Shown here: piece after piece, positions 25,698 to 34,944 of the stretch
Numbering within the stretch: position 1 is the first letter of the stretch
How the letters are laid out: the number at the start of each line of letters is the position of its first letter
Source of the DNA: Clostridia bacterium
Lineage (GTDB): Bacteria; Bacillota; Clostridia; Christensenellales; Aristaeellaceae
Assembly (NCBI GenBank): GCA_017547285.1
Contig: JAFYQB010000055.1
Coordinates: 1-64,000 of the forward strand
Direction: 5' to 3'
DNA length: 64,000 bases
The notes under the pieces: model-generated
Database searches by the model: none
Told to the model about the DNA's origin: nothing
The model's input: the letters and a program-made list of their open reading frames with translations, nothing else
Made by a program: the position numbers and the translations under genes

Positions 25698-26771
25698 ATG
25701 AAAGATATCATGCGTTTTGATACCGTTGCGCTGGATGATGCACAAAGCGCACTGGTGATTATTGATCAGACCAGGCTGCCCGGAGCAATCGAAATGCTGC
25801 ATTTGAAGACCCAGAAGGAGATCTGGGACGCGATCTATCTTTTGCAGGTGCGCGGTGCGCCTGCGATTGGCGTAGCGGCCGGATACGGCATTTATCTGGC
25901 TGCCAAGGAAATCGAGACCAGTGATTACGATACGTTCCTAGCCCGTTTCCGTGAAGCGAAGGATTATTTGAATTCCTCCCGTCCCACGGCCGTGAACCTG
26001 AGCTGGGCACTGAACCGCATGGAGCAGGTTGTGCTTGCCAATGCGGAGAGGACGGTAGCCGAGATCAAGGAACTGCTGCATGCCGAGTGTGAAGCGATCA
26101 GAGATGAAGATGTAGCCATGTGCCGCGCCATCGGCGAATATGGCCTGAGCCTGATCAAAAACGGCGATGGTATTCTGACGCACTGCAATGCCGGTCAGCT
26201 GGCAACGTCCAAGTATGGTACGGCGCTGTCACCCGTCCATCTGGGTCGCGAGAAGGGCATGAACTTCCGCGTGTACACGGATGAGACACGTCCGCTCTTG
26301 CAGGGTGCGCGTCTGTCCGCTTTTGAAATGGTCGCTGATGGCGTGGATACCACTGTGATTTGCGATAATATGGCTTCCCAGGTCATGAAAAACGGCTGGG
26401 TCAACGCTGTGTTTGTAGGCTGCGACCGCGTGGCCGCCAATGGCGATGCATGCAATAAGATCGGTACTTCCGGCGTTGCCATTCTGGCAAAGCACTACGG
26501 CATTCCGTTCTACGTACTCGGTCCCACATCAACCATCGACATGAGTATTGAAAGCGGCGATGAGATCGTGATTGAACAGCGCCCTGCCCATGAAGTGACG
26601 GAAATGTGGTACAAGCAGCGTATGGCTCCCGAAGGCGTGAAGGTCTACAATCCTGCCTTTGATGTGACTGATCACGAGCTGATTACCGGCATTATCACTG
26701 AAGAAGGAATCGCTTATCCGCCCTATACCGAAAGCCTGAAAGCGATTTTTGAAAAGAAAAAAACCAGATAA
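25698..26771 (+). CDS. mtnA: S-methyl-5-thioribose-1-phosphate isomerase (MtnA)
   Basis: The enzyme isomerises methylthioribose 1-phosphate to methylthioribulose 1-phosphate in methionine salvage; relatives act on 5-deoxyribose 1-phosphate. The protein has 357 residues. It carries [13 protein letters not shown], the catalytic Cys in [11 protein letters not shown] (about 162) and the catalytic Asp in [10 protein letters not shown] (about 243), plus [11 protein letters not shown]. It is related to eIF2B subunits, but the Cys and Asp mark the isomerase. No mtnK, mtnN or drd genes are adjacent, so the exact substrate is uncertain. It lies 23 bases after ftsK and ends at a terminator. Confidence 0.9.
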   Translation: MKDIMRFDTVALDDAQSALVIIDQTRLPGAIEMLHLKTQKEIWDAIYLLQVRGAPAIGVAAGYGIYLAAKEIETSDYDTFLARFREAKDYLNSSRPTAVNLSWALNRMEQVVLANAERTVAEIKELLHAECEAIRDEDVAMCRAIGEYGLSLIKNGDGILTHCNAGQLATSKYGTALSPVHLGREKGMNFRVYTDETRPLLQGARLSAFEMVADGVDTTVICDNMASQVMKNGWVNAVFVGCDRVAANGDACNKIGTSGVAILAKHYGIPFYVLGPTSTIDMSIESGDEIVIEQRPAHEVTEMWYKQRMAPEGVKVYNPAFDVTDHELITGIITEEGIAYPPYTESLKAIFEKKKTR

Positions 26772-26777
26772 CAAAAG

Positions 26778-26812
26778 CGGCTGAATGATCATTTTCATTC
26801 AGCCGTCTTTTA
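26778..26812. terminator. Bidirectional terminator between mtnA and the SH3/PG-binding gene
   Basis: CGGCTGAATGA pairs with TCATTCAGCCG around a short loop, with a T-rich tract on the plus side and A-rich sequence on the other. The flanking genes converge. Confidence 0.85.
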
Positions 26813-26830
26813 TGGTGTGAAACAAGGAAA

Positions 26831-28222
26831 TTACCAACTGTATTTGCTGGCCTTGTCCACCGCATTCTGATGGTCGGGATCCACCACGTCGGTGCCGTGC
26901 GTCTTGCTGTTTTTGAAGTGAATGCACAGGTGACCGTCAAATTCGTTTTCAATGGTGGTGGTGCCATGGGGCATACCGTTCATGGAGGCGGCATATACGT
27001 GACCGTTGTATTTGATCAGAATGGCACGTCTGCGCCAGCTGTAGGTTCCGCCGTAAATCGATTTAATGGTTTCGGTGTCTTTGTCTGAGCGGGGCTCAGC
27101 GTCCATGTGGTCGCCGCCGGACCAGCGAACCATTTCAAAGGTTTTGCCGGTGCCAATGTCCTTCACGGTGAAGCGGGCGCCTTTGGGAATGACTTTGCTT
27201 ACATTATCCTTATACCAGTCAAGCACTTCGGTTTTGCCACCATCGGAGGAAGAACTGGCGGAAGACGCGTTGGCAGCGTCCTCACCGAAAAGTACGCGAA
27301 TGGTGGATGCACCGGCAATTCCATCGGCTTTCATGCCGCGCTTCTGCTGAAACTTTTTGACGGCCTGATAGGTGCCGTTTCCGTAATCGCCGTCGATTGC
27401 GCCGTCATAGTAGCCGAGGCATTCCAGCGCCTGCTGAAGCTTGACTACCTTGCTGCCGCTGTCGCCCTTGCGGGAAGTTGCGGGCGCAGAACCAATCTCG
27501 TTTACGCTGCTTACAGTAGGATACCTGGATTTGTCGTTCTCTTCGGTCTTTTTAACCGGTTCGGTCTTGTTTTCGGTACCGGCAGGACTGCTGCCGGGTT
27601 TGGGCTGCGTGGTGAGGGATTTGGAACTGCATTTGCCGAAAATGCTCTTGACGGTGCGTTCGCCTGCATAGCCGTCGGCAGTCAGTCCCCTGGCTTTCTG
27701 ATAAGCTTTTACAGCTGCGGTGGTACCGCTGCCGTAATCACCATCAAGTTTCCCGTTGTAGTAACCAAGGATCTGCAAAGCCTGCTGCAGCTTTTTTACG
27801 TCGCTGTTGTTGTCGCCAACGCGCATGATGCCGGGAGCGGAGCCAAGCGCTTTGATCTTGGCTGATACCGACGTGCCGGCGGCAGAAACGGGCTTTTTTT
27901 CAGAGGCGGAAGGAACGCCGCCGGAGGACTTGACATATTTTTTCATTAAATAACCGGTATACTTTCCATAGCGCACTTTGTACCATTCTCCGCTGGCGCT
28001 GATGATATCCACATCTTCGCCGGTACGCAGGGTTTGCAGGGCTTTGGACTCTTTGTCAGCCTCTTTGCGAAGGACTACTTTGGCATTGGTGGTACCTTCG
28101 GTAGCGGCTTTGGCAGCGTTGGGCATCAGAAAAAAACTGGCGCCGATGACTGCGCTTAGAACAATGCAGGTCATACGCTTGAATGCATCTTTGGCAAAGT
28201 GTTCAGTGCTGTTAAAAAACAT
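26831..28222 (-). CDS. Exported SH3/peptidoglycan-binding protein with an unassigned C-terminal domain
   Basis: The protein has 463 residues. An N-terminal signal peptide (KRMTCIVLSAVIGASFFLMPNAAKAA, cut near residue 40) is followed by a bacterial SH3 domain (about 45-100, VVLRKEADKESKALQTL). Two peptidoglycan-binding type-1 domains come next (about 130-195 and 245-315, each with KLQQALxxLGYY). The C-terminal domain (about 345-463) has GGDHMDAEPRSDKDT, YAASMNGMPHG and HLCIHFKNSKTHG followed by DHQNAV. Its conserved His, Asp and Cys resemble a catalytic site, but I do not recognise a named enzyme family. It is likely to act in the wall. A strong promoter lies upstream (28283-28311, minus strand) and AAAGGAGG precedes the ATG. 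Confidence 0.8.
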   Translation of the reverse strand: MFFNSTEHFAKDAFKRMTCIVLSAVIGASFFLMPNAAKAATEGTTNAKVVLRKEADKESKALQTLRTGEDVDIISASGEWYKVRYGKYTGYLMKKYVKSSGGVPSASEKKPVSAAGTSVSAKIKALGSAPGIMRVGDNNSDVKKLQQALQILGYYNGKLDGDYGSGTTAAVKAYQKARGLTADGYAGERTVKSIFGKCSSKSLTTQPKPGSSPAGTENKTEPVKKTEENDKSRYPTVSSVNEIGSAPATSRKGDSGSKVVKLQQALECLGYYDGAIDGDYGNGTYQAVKKFQQKRGMKADGIAGASTIRVLFGEDAANASSASSSSDGGKTEVLDWYKDNVSKVIPKGARFTVKDIGTGKTFEMVRWSGGDHMDAEPRSDKDTETIKSIYGGTYSWRRRAILIKYNGHVYAASMNGMPHGTTTIENEFDGHLCIHFKNSKTHGTDVVDPDHQNAVDKASKYSW

Positions 28223-28282
28223 AACAACATGCCTCCTTTCATGGCCTTGAGCGCATTAATCACACACGGATCAACCTCTTTC

Positions 28283-28311
28283 AATATATTACAAAAGCAT
28301 TAAAAAGTCAA
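28283..28311 (-). promoter_or_regulatory. Sigma-A promoter of the SH3/PG-binding gene
   Basis: On the minus strand TTGACT (28306-28311) and TATATT (28283-28288) are separated by 17 bases, close to consensus. Confidence 0.7.
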
Positions 28312-28394
28312 CTCGTTCTTGTTATATGTTACAGCTGTTTCGTCATAAACATGAAATCGAATTGGACTTCTTTTAATCAAAATTGTTGAAACTA

Positions 28395-28423
28395 TTGACG
28401 AAAGAGCCTTTCATGATTAAACT
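28395..28423 (+). promoter_or_regulatory. Promoter of the large unrecognised protein
   Basis: TTGACG (28395-28400), a 17-base spacer and TAAACT (28418-28423) precede the ATG at 28502, leaving a leader of about 70 bases. It diverges from the promoter at 28283-28311. Confidence 0.6.
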
Positions 28424-28501
28424 GTTATGGTGTTCATTGTTCATTCATATTTGGCTCATGGAATGGACACATTGAAAACTACATTAAGGGGTATCTATTT
28501 T

Positions 28502-31015
28502 ATGAAGGAGATCAACGGCACCATTACGCTTGCCTATGTGGAGGAGGACAACAGGCAACGCGTTATTTTTCGTGTGATTCCGCTTTGCACCCGAGAGGGC
28601 GGCACTTTTCACGGCGGAGCAGACGAATTTCCGGATGAAGGAAGCCTGCGAATTGTGCCCGATAAGCGCGAACAGAGCACTTTTAAGGAAAGAATGCGCG
28701 AACTTGGGGGCCTGTGTGTGATCCAGCTTGCCAGCGAAGGCAAGGAACTGATGAAGGTTCGTCAAAACCGCAACTATGCGCCTGACCAGGGCGAAAAGAA
28801 TCAGATGGCTATTTATTCCGATGTCATCTGTGAGTTTGCTGAGGACAGCTGTTTTGAAGTGATCGAGAACGGATCCGCTGCCGCAGCGGCCCTGACCAAA
28901 AAGGTTTTGATTCACAAAAACAAAATGCTTTATGGTCCTGTTGAAAAAGCGGAAGCTTCCAGCGTAAAGTTGGATGAAATGAAGCCGTTCGGCAACGATC
29001 GTTTCCTGCTGCACACGATCGAAACCGCTCAGCTGGGTAAGCACCAGATCTACTGGGACCCCGAAGCCACCCTCAACTGGCGCCAGCGCCGCAATTCCCT
29101 GCGTCGCAAGGACCGTCCTCAGCAGGAAGAACAGTCCATCGAGGCCAAAGCGATCGAAAACAAGCGCATTCTGGATGAAAAGCGCAAAGAACGCGAAAAG
29201 CAGGAGGCCGAAGCGGCTGAAAAGCAACAGCAGCCCAGAGAACAGGCTGCTGAGAATCCCTCTGCTGAGGAAGAAAAGCGTCAGCAGCTGAAGGCTGAAA
29301 AGGCCGCGCGTAAAGCTGAAAAAAATCGTCAGGCACGTCAGGAACAGAAAGAAAAGGCGGAGAAGCCGGACGAAAAAGCTGCTGAGAAACCCGTGGAAAA
29401 ATCCGCTGAAAAGCAGCCGGAAAAGAAAACAGAGGAAACGGCAGACGTTCTTCCGATCGGCACAAAACTGGATATTCTGGACAGCGCCCTGCCTTTTGAT
29501 CAGCAGATTTCCCGTCTGGCACAGCCTCTGAGCGAAACAGCCAACCGTCTGTCTGCCGATCTGGAAACACAGCCGGTAGAAGAGGAGTCCTCCGAGCCGG
29601 TAGCGCATTTTAATGGCACGCCTCTTGCACGCAACAACGGCAAGCCCATCCGCAGCAAAACAAAGCCGGAAAATGTGCATCACGTAGTGGAACAGCAGCT
29701 GCAAGGTCAGCGCGACGAAGTGATGGGTGCTGAACTGGGGGCCGGTGCCTACGGCATGATCCGTAATCCCATCGAAAGCCTGCGTGAGTGTCTGGAATAT
29801 GCCTGGCAGAATACCGAGATTCGTGAGCAGGCCATGGAAATGCTCATGGCCAACGAAGGCTTTGTGGCGGATATGACTGCCGAACTGCGCAAGAGCGGCA
29901 TCAACCTGCAGGCCTCTGCCGCAGCTCAGGAACAGCTGGCAGAAATCGAGGCGGAACGCCTGAGCCTGCTGATGCAGCTGGAAATGGCCAAGGAAAATAC
30001 CCGCAAGCACCGCGAAGAAGTGATCGCTTCTGCTGCCCAGAAAAAACGCGATGAGATCGAACGGCTCAAGAACGAAGTCAAGCAGCTGGAAGCCACATGC
30101 CGCAAACTGACCGAAGCCAACAAGGCCCTCAGCAGCGAGAATGCACAGCAGGTTACGAATTTCCTTTCCAGCCATATGACCTGTATGGGCGGCGCTGAAG
30201 AAAACCGGGTGCTGCTTTCTCCTGTTATCGGCAGCGAATACGACCGTCACGAGCTGGCTGAGAATCTGCGTGTGCATATGAACGACACCGGCTTCTCCAT
30301 CAGCGAAGATGAAGCTATGAGCCTGCTGATCAACTTCTCCCTGTATGATGCCGTGTGCCTTTGCGCACAGACGGTGCAGGATGCCCAGGCGTTTGCACAG
30401 GTTCTGCTGGAAAGCTTTGGTCTGCAAAGCGTATCTGCTACGGTTGCGGCTGGCGCTTCTGTGGAAATGGCCAGCCTGCTGGGTGAAAACACCCGCCGTA
30501 CCCCCACGGTTTCGGTTCAGATGCTGGGCAGCAGCGCAGTGAGCGTTTACGGTCACAAGACCATTTATCTGACAACTACTGCCAAAATGCCAACGGAAGC
30601 GGACATGATGCTGCCTTTCCCGTGCGTGCGTGTACCCGCCATGCTCAAGCGCGTTTTCGGTCAGGCTGCCGAGTGGAAGCCCGTTCAGCCTGCTGCGCTG
30701 GCCTCTTTCGCCGGTATTGCTTCGGATTCTCATCCCATTATGGATGAAGCGGAAAAGTGGTTCCGTGAACTGCGCCATGCTCTGAAGGAGGAGAACATCA
30801 TCGTTCCCGATGTGGTGCTCACCTGCATGCGCCGCTTCATGGAGGTTGCCAGCCGCAAGGTACGCGGCGGCTTCCTGGCTGCAGCGGATATCGCTGTTTG
30901 CCACTGGATTGTTCCCGCTCTCCTGTGGAGCCAGTGCGACCGCGAAAAGATGCTGCAGACGATGGCTGGTTTGCCTCGTACGCTGGAACAGCTTCGCGTT
31001 CAGTCATTTAGTTAA
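28502..31015 (+). CDS. Large unrecognised coiled-coil protein, possibly with a degenerate AAA+ domain
   Basis: The protein has 837 residues; the ATG at 28502 has AAGGGG about 10 bases upstream, and an earlier in-frame start at 28427 has no binding site. The N-terminal 190 residues are rich in beta strands. A Lys/Glu/Gln-rich linker of about 140 residues follows (many AEK and EEK repeats). A second coiled coil spans about 480-570 (IEAERLSLLMQLEMAKENTRK). The C-terminal 260 residues read like an AAA+ domain whose P-loop has decayed: the segment around LYDAVCLCAQTVQDAQAFAQ sits where a GxxxxGKT would be, and no intact Walker A or B is present. No signal peptide or membrane segment is seen. I cannot name a family. 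Confidence 0.8.
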   Translation: MKEINGTITLAYVEEDNRQRVIFRVIPLCTREGGTFHGGADEFPDEGSLRIVPDKREQSTFKERMRELGGLCVIQLASEGKELMKVRQNRNYAPDQGEKNQMAIYSDVICEFAEDSCFEVIENGSAAAAALTKKVLIHKNKMLYGPVEKAEASSVKLDEMKPFGNDRFLLHTIETAQLGKHQIYWDPEATLNWRQRRNSLRRKDRPQQEEQSIEAKAIENKRILDEKRKEREKQEAEAAEKQQQPREQAAENPSAEEEKRQQLKAEKAARKAEKNRQARQEQKEKAEKPDEKAAEKPVEKSAEKQPEKKTEETADVLPIGTKLDILDSALPFDQQISRLAQPLSETANRLSADLETQPVEEESSEPVAHFNGTPLARNNGKPIRSKTKPENVHHVVEQQLQGQRDEVMGAELGAGAYGMIRNPIESLRECLEYAWQNTEIREQAMEMLMANEGFVADMTAELRKSGINLQASAAAQEQLAEIEAERLSLLMQLEMAKENTRKHREEVIASAAQKKRDEIERLKNEVKQLEATCRKLTEANKALSSENAQQVTNFLSSHMTCMGGAEENRVLLSPVIGSEYDRHELAENLRVHMNDTGFSISEDEAMSLLINFSLYDAVCLCAQTVQDAQAFAQVLLESFGLQSVSATVAAGASVEMASLLGENTRRTPTVSVQMLGSSAVSVYGHKTIYLTTTAKMPTEADMMLPFPCVRVPAMLKRVFGQAAEWKPVQPAALASFAGIASDSHPIMDEAEKWFRELRHALKEENIIVPDVVLTCMRRFMEVASRKVRGGFLAAADIAVCHWIVPALLWSQCDREKMLQTMAGLPRTLEQLRVQSFS

Positions 31016-31018
31016 ACC

Positions 31019-31056
31019 CAAAGCCCGCCGCATTTTTCTGCGGCGGGCTTTGCTGT
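31019..31056 (+). terminator. Terminator after the large unrecognised gene
   Basis: AAGCCCGCCGCA (31021-31032) pairs with TGCGGCGGGCTT (31039-31050). The T tract is weak (TGCTGTGTTAT). Confidence 0.75.
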
Positions 31057-31114
31057 GTTATAAGAAATTGGAGCGCTCTGCCGTACTGCTTGCAGACTGA
31101 ACAGGAATTGATTT

Positions 31115-31157
31115 CGAATAAACAAACATCGCCGGATGGGGGGACCATCCGGCGATG
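31115..31157 (-). terminator. Terminator after the class A PBP gene
   Basis: CATCGCCGGATGG (31127-31139) and CCATCCGGCGATG (31145-31157) are perfect complements. On the minus strand the stem is followed by TTTGTTT, so it ends transcripts of the PBP gene. Confidence 0.85.
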
Positions 31158-31162
31158 CGCGT

Positions 31163-33901
31163 TTAATAGGCACTGGCCATTGCCTGCGTGAGCACAGCCA
31201 TGGCGCTTGCGACATCGGATGTGCTGGGATTGCCCTGAATGATGGATTCCAGCGACATAACAGCATTGTAAATGCTGAAGTAGGTACTGGATGCTGGATC
31301 CAGTCTGTTCATCAGCCCATAGGCGCTGTCCAGCAGCTGGCGTGCATCGGGGATGAGCGTGTTTTCAACGACGGGATCGCTGTAATTGCCGCTGGAAGCG
31401 GTGGTGTGCAGTACGCAGGGAACCAGCGATGCGCTCATGCCAAGGTATTCGGAAATAACGGGGGCATATTCGCTGTCATTGGCGTATGCGCTGAGCGGAT
31501 GACCGCCGGGAATCACCACAGAAGCGCCGGTGGCCGTGGCAGGGCAGAACTTGGTGGCGGGCATGCCGCTCTGGGCGCAGACAGTCATTTCCTGATGCAT
31601 CTGGCAGTACACCGTAGGGACTGTTGGTTCATACCAGTAGTCGGTAACCACGCCGTAGCCAAGGCTGTCACTACGGCAGGCCTGCGTAGCCAGCTGACCG
31701 CTTACGCCGCATGTGGTGGCCTTCACCAGTCCGGCCTCTTCGGCGGAATACCCGAGGATGTCGCGGTTGTCCAGTCCCTTGTGGATCCTGGTCATATAAT
31801 CCTTCCAGATGGGCAGCGCGCCGTTGGAACCGGTGGATTTGGAGGAAAGCGGTTTGTAGTTGTCGTGGCCCACCCAGATGGAGGAAACATACCAGCCGGT
31901 AAGGCCAACGAAGGTTACACCGCGCTGGTCGCTGTTGGTGCCGGTTTTACCGGCAACGGTCTGTCCGCTCAGTTTGGCAGCCGTACCTGTACCGCTTTGC
32001 ACGACGGTTTTCATCATATCCACAATCATCCAGGCTGTGGAGGGTTTGAAGACCTGACGACGATCCTGCACAGCATGGCTGTCGTAGATGACGTTTCCGT
32101 TGCTGTCCGAAATGCCGAGGAAGGAAATGGGTTCCAGATAAACGCCGCCATTGGCCAGCGTACCGTAGGCTACGCTCATTTCCAGCGGTGTAATACCGCT
32201 GGAGCCCAGTGAAAGGCCGAAAGGCGTAGCGTCGATGTGCTCGCGATCAACGCCCATCTGCAGCAAATAGTTGGCTGAACGATCCACGCTCACCAGATCC
32301 ACCAGTGCGCGCGCGGTAGAAGTGTTGTGGCTGCGCCGCATGGCATTGCGAAGCGTCTCGGGACCTTCATAGCCGCTGGAATAGTTGCGCGGCCAGGTAT
32401 CCTTGCCGTCGTCACCCTTCCAGCCGGAAATGGGAATAGGCATGTTGTACACGACGGTTGCGGGGGAGTAACCAAGCTCCAGCGCAGGAGCATATACGGC
32501 AATGGGTTTGATGGTGGAGCCGACAGGCATCTGAATGCCGGTAGCGCGATTGAGCGTTTTGCGGGCGTCAGGCTTGGTGCGTGATCCCACGATGGCCTTG
32601 ATCTCGCCTGTGCGGTAATCAAGCACCACTGCGCCCACCTGCGGCTGCACGATTTCGGTGTAGGTTCCGTCATGATTGAGCGTGCGGTATACCTTGTCGC
32701 TGGGATCCCGCAGAGACGGCCAGCTTGACCAGTTAAAGATGGTGTCTTCCACCGCTTTCTGGATCCCGGTATCCAGCGCAAGGGTTACATGGTAGCCTCC
32801 GGTGCGCAGCTCGGTTTCCATCTTGGCACGGTTCTCGCTGTTGTCTTCCAGACCATTCAGCTCCAGGAAGCAGTCCACAATGTCCGTGACCGCATATTCC
32901 ACGTAATGGGCGTACTCATACATGCCGTCGCCCTCTGTGCCGGAGGAGACGAGTACATTTGCAGTAGCGGGATTCAGCGCGTCCTGATACTGCTGCTGGG
33001 TGATGAATTCATTTTCATACATGCAGCGCAGCACATAATCCGTGCGGTTGTTGGTAATGGCGGGGTAGTCGGTGGTGTCGGAGGTGCGGGTATAGAAGTT
33101 GCGCCGGGGATTGTAGTAATAGGGATTGGAGGTAAGACCTGCCAGCATGGCGCATTCGCGCAGAGTAAGTTCGCTGAGCGGTTTGCCAAAGTAGCCTTCG
33201 CAGGCCACCTGCACGCCGTAGTAGTTTTCACCCAGATAGATGGTGTTCAGATAGTACTCCAGAATCTGCAGCTTGGAGTACTGGGTTTCCAGCTGCATGG
33301 CCAGCCAGGCTTCCTGAATTTTGCGCTTGTAGCTGAGTTCGTTGGAAAGCACGGTGTTTTTAATCAGCTGCTGAGTGATGGTGGAGCCGCCCTGTTGGCT
33401 GCCGGAAACAAAGTTGTTGACAAACGAACCGATGATGCGCTTGATATCGATGCCGTTATGGGTATAAAAGCGCGCATCCTCCACAGCGACGAAGGCATTT
33501 CGCAGGTTTTCCGGCATAAGGGCAATGTTGACCATGATGCGGTTTTCAGTGCCTTTGTAATCGGTGATCACATTTCCCTGCGTATCATAAAGAAAGGATG
33601 TCTTGTCCTGCGCATCCAGCAGGGTCAGATCCAGCGTTGGAGCCGTTTCCATGTAGCCTTTCGCAATGCCAAGCACTGCGCCGCCGGCGGCAAGTCCGCA
33701 CAGCACGATCAGCAAAACCAGCATGCGTACGGCGTTTACCAGTACGGACAAAACAAAATTGGGTTTGCGCAGGCGCGGTTTGAAAATGGTACGTTTCCGG
33801 GATGAAAGGCGTTCGCTTTCGGGCAGCTGGTACACATCGTTCTCTTCCCAGCCCTGAACCTGATAAGATTGATTGTTTTCATATTGAGGCTGCTGATACA
33901 A
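31163..33901 (-). CDS. ponA: Class A penicillin-binding protein (glycosyltransferase and transpeptidase)
   Basis: This 912-residue bifunctional peptidoglycan synthase has a cytoplasmic tail of about 48 residues and a membrane anchor (about 50-82). The GT51 domain has EDARFYTHNGID (Glu141 as base), GGSTITQQLIKN and KIQEAWLA. The transpeptidase domain has GSTIKP (nucleophile near Ser463), SHN in RRSHNTS and KTGTNSDQRG near 652. The start is a TTG at 33901 with GGAGGG 7 bases upstream; no ATG gives a better reading. A promoter with extended -10 (TGCTATAAT, minus strand, 33949-33957) precedes it. The C-terminal 150 residues beyond the transpeptidase include a Cys-containing region and a helical tail of unknown role. 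Confidence 0.94.
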   Translation of the reverse strand: MYQQPQYENNQSYQVQGWEENDVYQLPESERLSSRKRTIFKPRLRKPNFVLSVLVNAVRMLVLLIVLCGLAAGGAVLGIAKGYMETAPTLDLTLLDAQDKTSFLYDTQGNVITDYKGTENRIMVNIALMPENLRNAFVAVEDARFYTHNGIDIKRIIGSFVNNFVSGSQQGGSTITQQLIKNTVLSNELSYKRKIQEAWLAMQLETQYSKLQILEYYLNTIYLGENYYGVQVACEGYFGKPLSELTLRECAMLAGLTSNPYYYNPRRNFYTRTSDTTDYPAITNNRTDYVLRCMYENEFITQQQYQDALNPATANVLVSSGTEGDGMYEYAHYVEYAVTDIVDCFLELNGLEDNSENRAKMETELRTGGYHVTLALDTGIQKAVEDTIFNWSSWPSLRDPSDKVYRTLNHDGTYTEIVQPQVGAVVLDYRTGEIKAIVGSRTKPDARKTLNRATGIQMPVGSTIKPIAVYAPALELGYSPATVVYNMPIPISGWKGDDGKDTWPRNYSSGYEGPETLRNAMRRSHNTSTARALVDLVSVDRSANYLLQMGVDREHIDATPFGLSLGSSGITPLEMSVAYGTLANGGVYLEPISFLGISDSNGNVIYDSHAVQDRRQVFKPSTAWMIVDMMKTVVQSGTGTAAKLSGQTVAGKTGTNSDQRGVTFVGLTGWYVSSIWVGHDNYKPLSSKSTGSNGALPIWKDYMTRIHKGLDNRDILGYSAEEAGLVKATTCGVSGQLATQACRSDSLGYGVVTDYWYEPTVPTVYCQMHQEMTVCAQSGMPATKFCPATATGASVVIPGGHPLSAYANDSEYAPVISEYLGMSASLVPCVLHTTASSGNYSDPVVENTLIPDARQLLDSAYGLMNRLDPASSTYFSIYNAVMSLESIIQGNPSTSDVASAMAVLTQAMASAY

Positions 33902-33948
33902 GCAAAAGTCCCTCCTGTCAATGGCGGTCCCAAATGAGGACCATTTGT

Positions 33949-33957
33949 ATTATAGCA
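33949..33957 (-). promoter_or_regulatory. Extended -10 promoter of the class A PBP gene
   Basis: On the minus strand TGCTATAAT is a perfect extended -10 element. No clear -35 box precedes it, as is usual for this class. Confidence 0.55.
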
Positions 33958-34053
33958 TAAATGAAGGCAGACTGCCATAGTACCGGGTGTAACAATGCGC
34001 AGGCGTTTTTGGCAGAGCTTGCGCATATCTATCAGAACGAAGGAGGGATGGAG

Positions 34054-34704
34054 TTGACTGCATACCGACGGAAAGCCTGGGGGAGATCGGCGGTGTTTTT
34101 TTCACTGCTGTTTCTGGCCGGCCTCATTTTGCTGGAACGCAATCTGAGCCAGACCATGCTGGATATGGCGTTTGCAGAAGCGTATTCCACAGCGGTGGAA
34201 ACACTGAACCGGGCGGTGAAGCAGGTAACGGAAGACGAAGTTGAATATGCGGAACTGGTGGACGTAAAGCTGGATGCCGAAGGCCATGTGACCATGCTGC
34301 GGGCGGATGCGATGCGTATGAATGAACTGGCGGCAAAGACCGCACTGACGGCTGAAACGGAACTCAACAGTGCTGAAAATCAGATTGTGCGCATCCCGCT
34401 GGGTGCAGCGCTGGGGGTAAAGAGCATGTCTGGCTTCGGCCCCAAAATGTCCATGCAGATTCTGCCGGTAGGGTCCGTGCATGCAAGCTTTGACACGGAA
34501 TTTGAATCCGCCGGAATCAACCAGACCCGTCACCGGATTTTTCTTACGCTCAGAGCTACGGTCAGCCTCATCATTCCCACCGGATCACAGCTGGTGGAAG
34601 TGGAGAGCAAAATACCCATAACAGAAAGCATTATTGTGGGAGCGGTGCCGGACAGCTTTGTGGACGTTAATGATCAGAAGGATATTCTGGATCTGGCGCC
34701 CTGA
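34054..34704 (+). CDS. yunB: Sporulation protein YunB
   Basis: The protein has 216 residues from a TTG at 34054. AGGAGGG at 34041-34047 lies about 7 bases before that TTG, while the ATG at 34048 directly follows the site; either start keeps the same protein apart from two residues. It has an N-terminal membrane segment (about 13-30, AVFFSLLFLAGLILLE) and a YunB domain: NRAVKQVTEDEVEYAELV, TMLRADAMRMNELAAKTA, IPLGAALGVKSMSGFGP, HRIFLTLRATVSLIIP. In B. subtilis yunB is expressed in the mother cell under sigma-E and is needed for normal spore formation; its biochemical role is unknown. Confidence 0.9.
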   Translation: MTAYRRKAWGRSAVFFSLLFLAGLILLERNLSQTMLDMAFAEAYSTAVETLNRAVKQVTEDEVEYAELVDVKLDAEGHVTMLRADAMRMNELAAKTALTAETELNSAENQIVRIPLGAALGVKSMSGFGPKMSMQILPVGSVHASFDTEFESAGINQTRHRIFLTLRATVSLIIPTGSQLVEVESKIPITESIIVGAVPDSFVDVNDQKDILDLAP

Positions 34705-34777
34705 CAGCGGTGTTTTCGTGCGAAAAATCGTTACATTTGTGATGGCGATTCCTTTGCTGACGAGTATTGTCCGATGC

Positions 34778-34806
34778 TTGACACGTTTACACTTTTGTAA
34801 TAAAAT
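34778..34806 (+). promoter_or_regulatory. Sigma-A promoter of the CARDB-like surface protein gene
   Basis: A perfect TTGACA (34778-34783), a 17-base spacer and TAAAAT (34801-34806). The leader to the ATG at 34945 would be about 130 bases. Confidence 0.75.
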
Positions 34807-34910
34807 ATCATAGACGAAGCATACTCGGAAATGTGGAATCATTTGGCGCGAAAAAGGCAAAGCTATACAATGATTCGCGCAAAAGCCCCATAGAGCCATC
34901 GGCCTGCCGA

Positions 34911-34937
34911 AGGGAGGAAGGGGCGGCTGTGCCGCCC
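34911..34937 (+). promoter_or_regulatory. Ribosome binding site followed by a GC hairpin just before the start codon
   Basis: GGGAGGAAGG (34911-34920) is followed by GGGCGGC (34921-34927), a TGT loop and GCCGCCC (34931-34937). The ATG at 34945 is thus about 28 bases from the site in linear distance. Folding of the stem would bring them close. The arrangement is unusual. Confidence 0.55.
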
Positions 34938-34944
34938 GACGTAC

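Noticed and set aside
28484-30904. Long minus-strand open frame opposite the large coiled-coil gene
   Set aside because: Phe/Leu-rich antisense translation of a Lys/Glu-rich coding strand. The plus strand has promoter, binding site and terminator.
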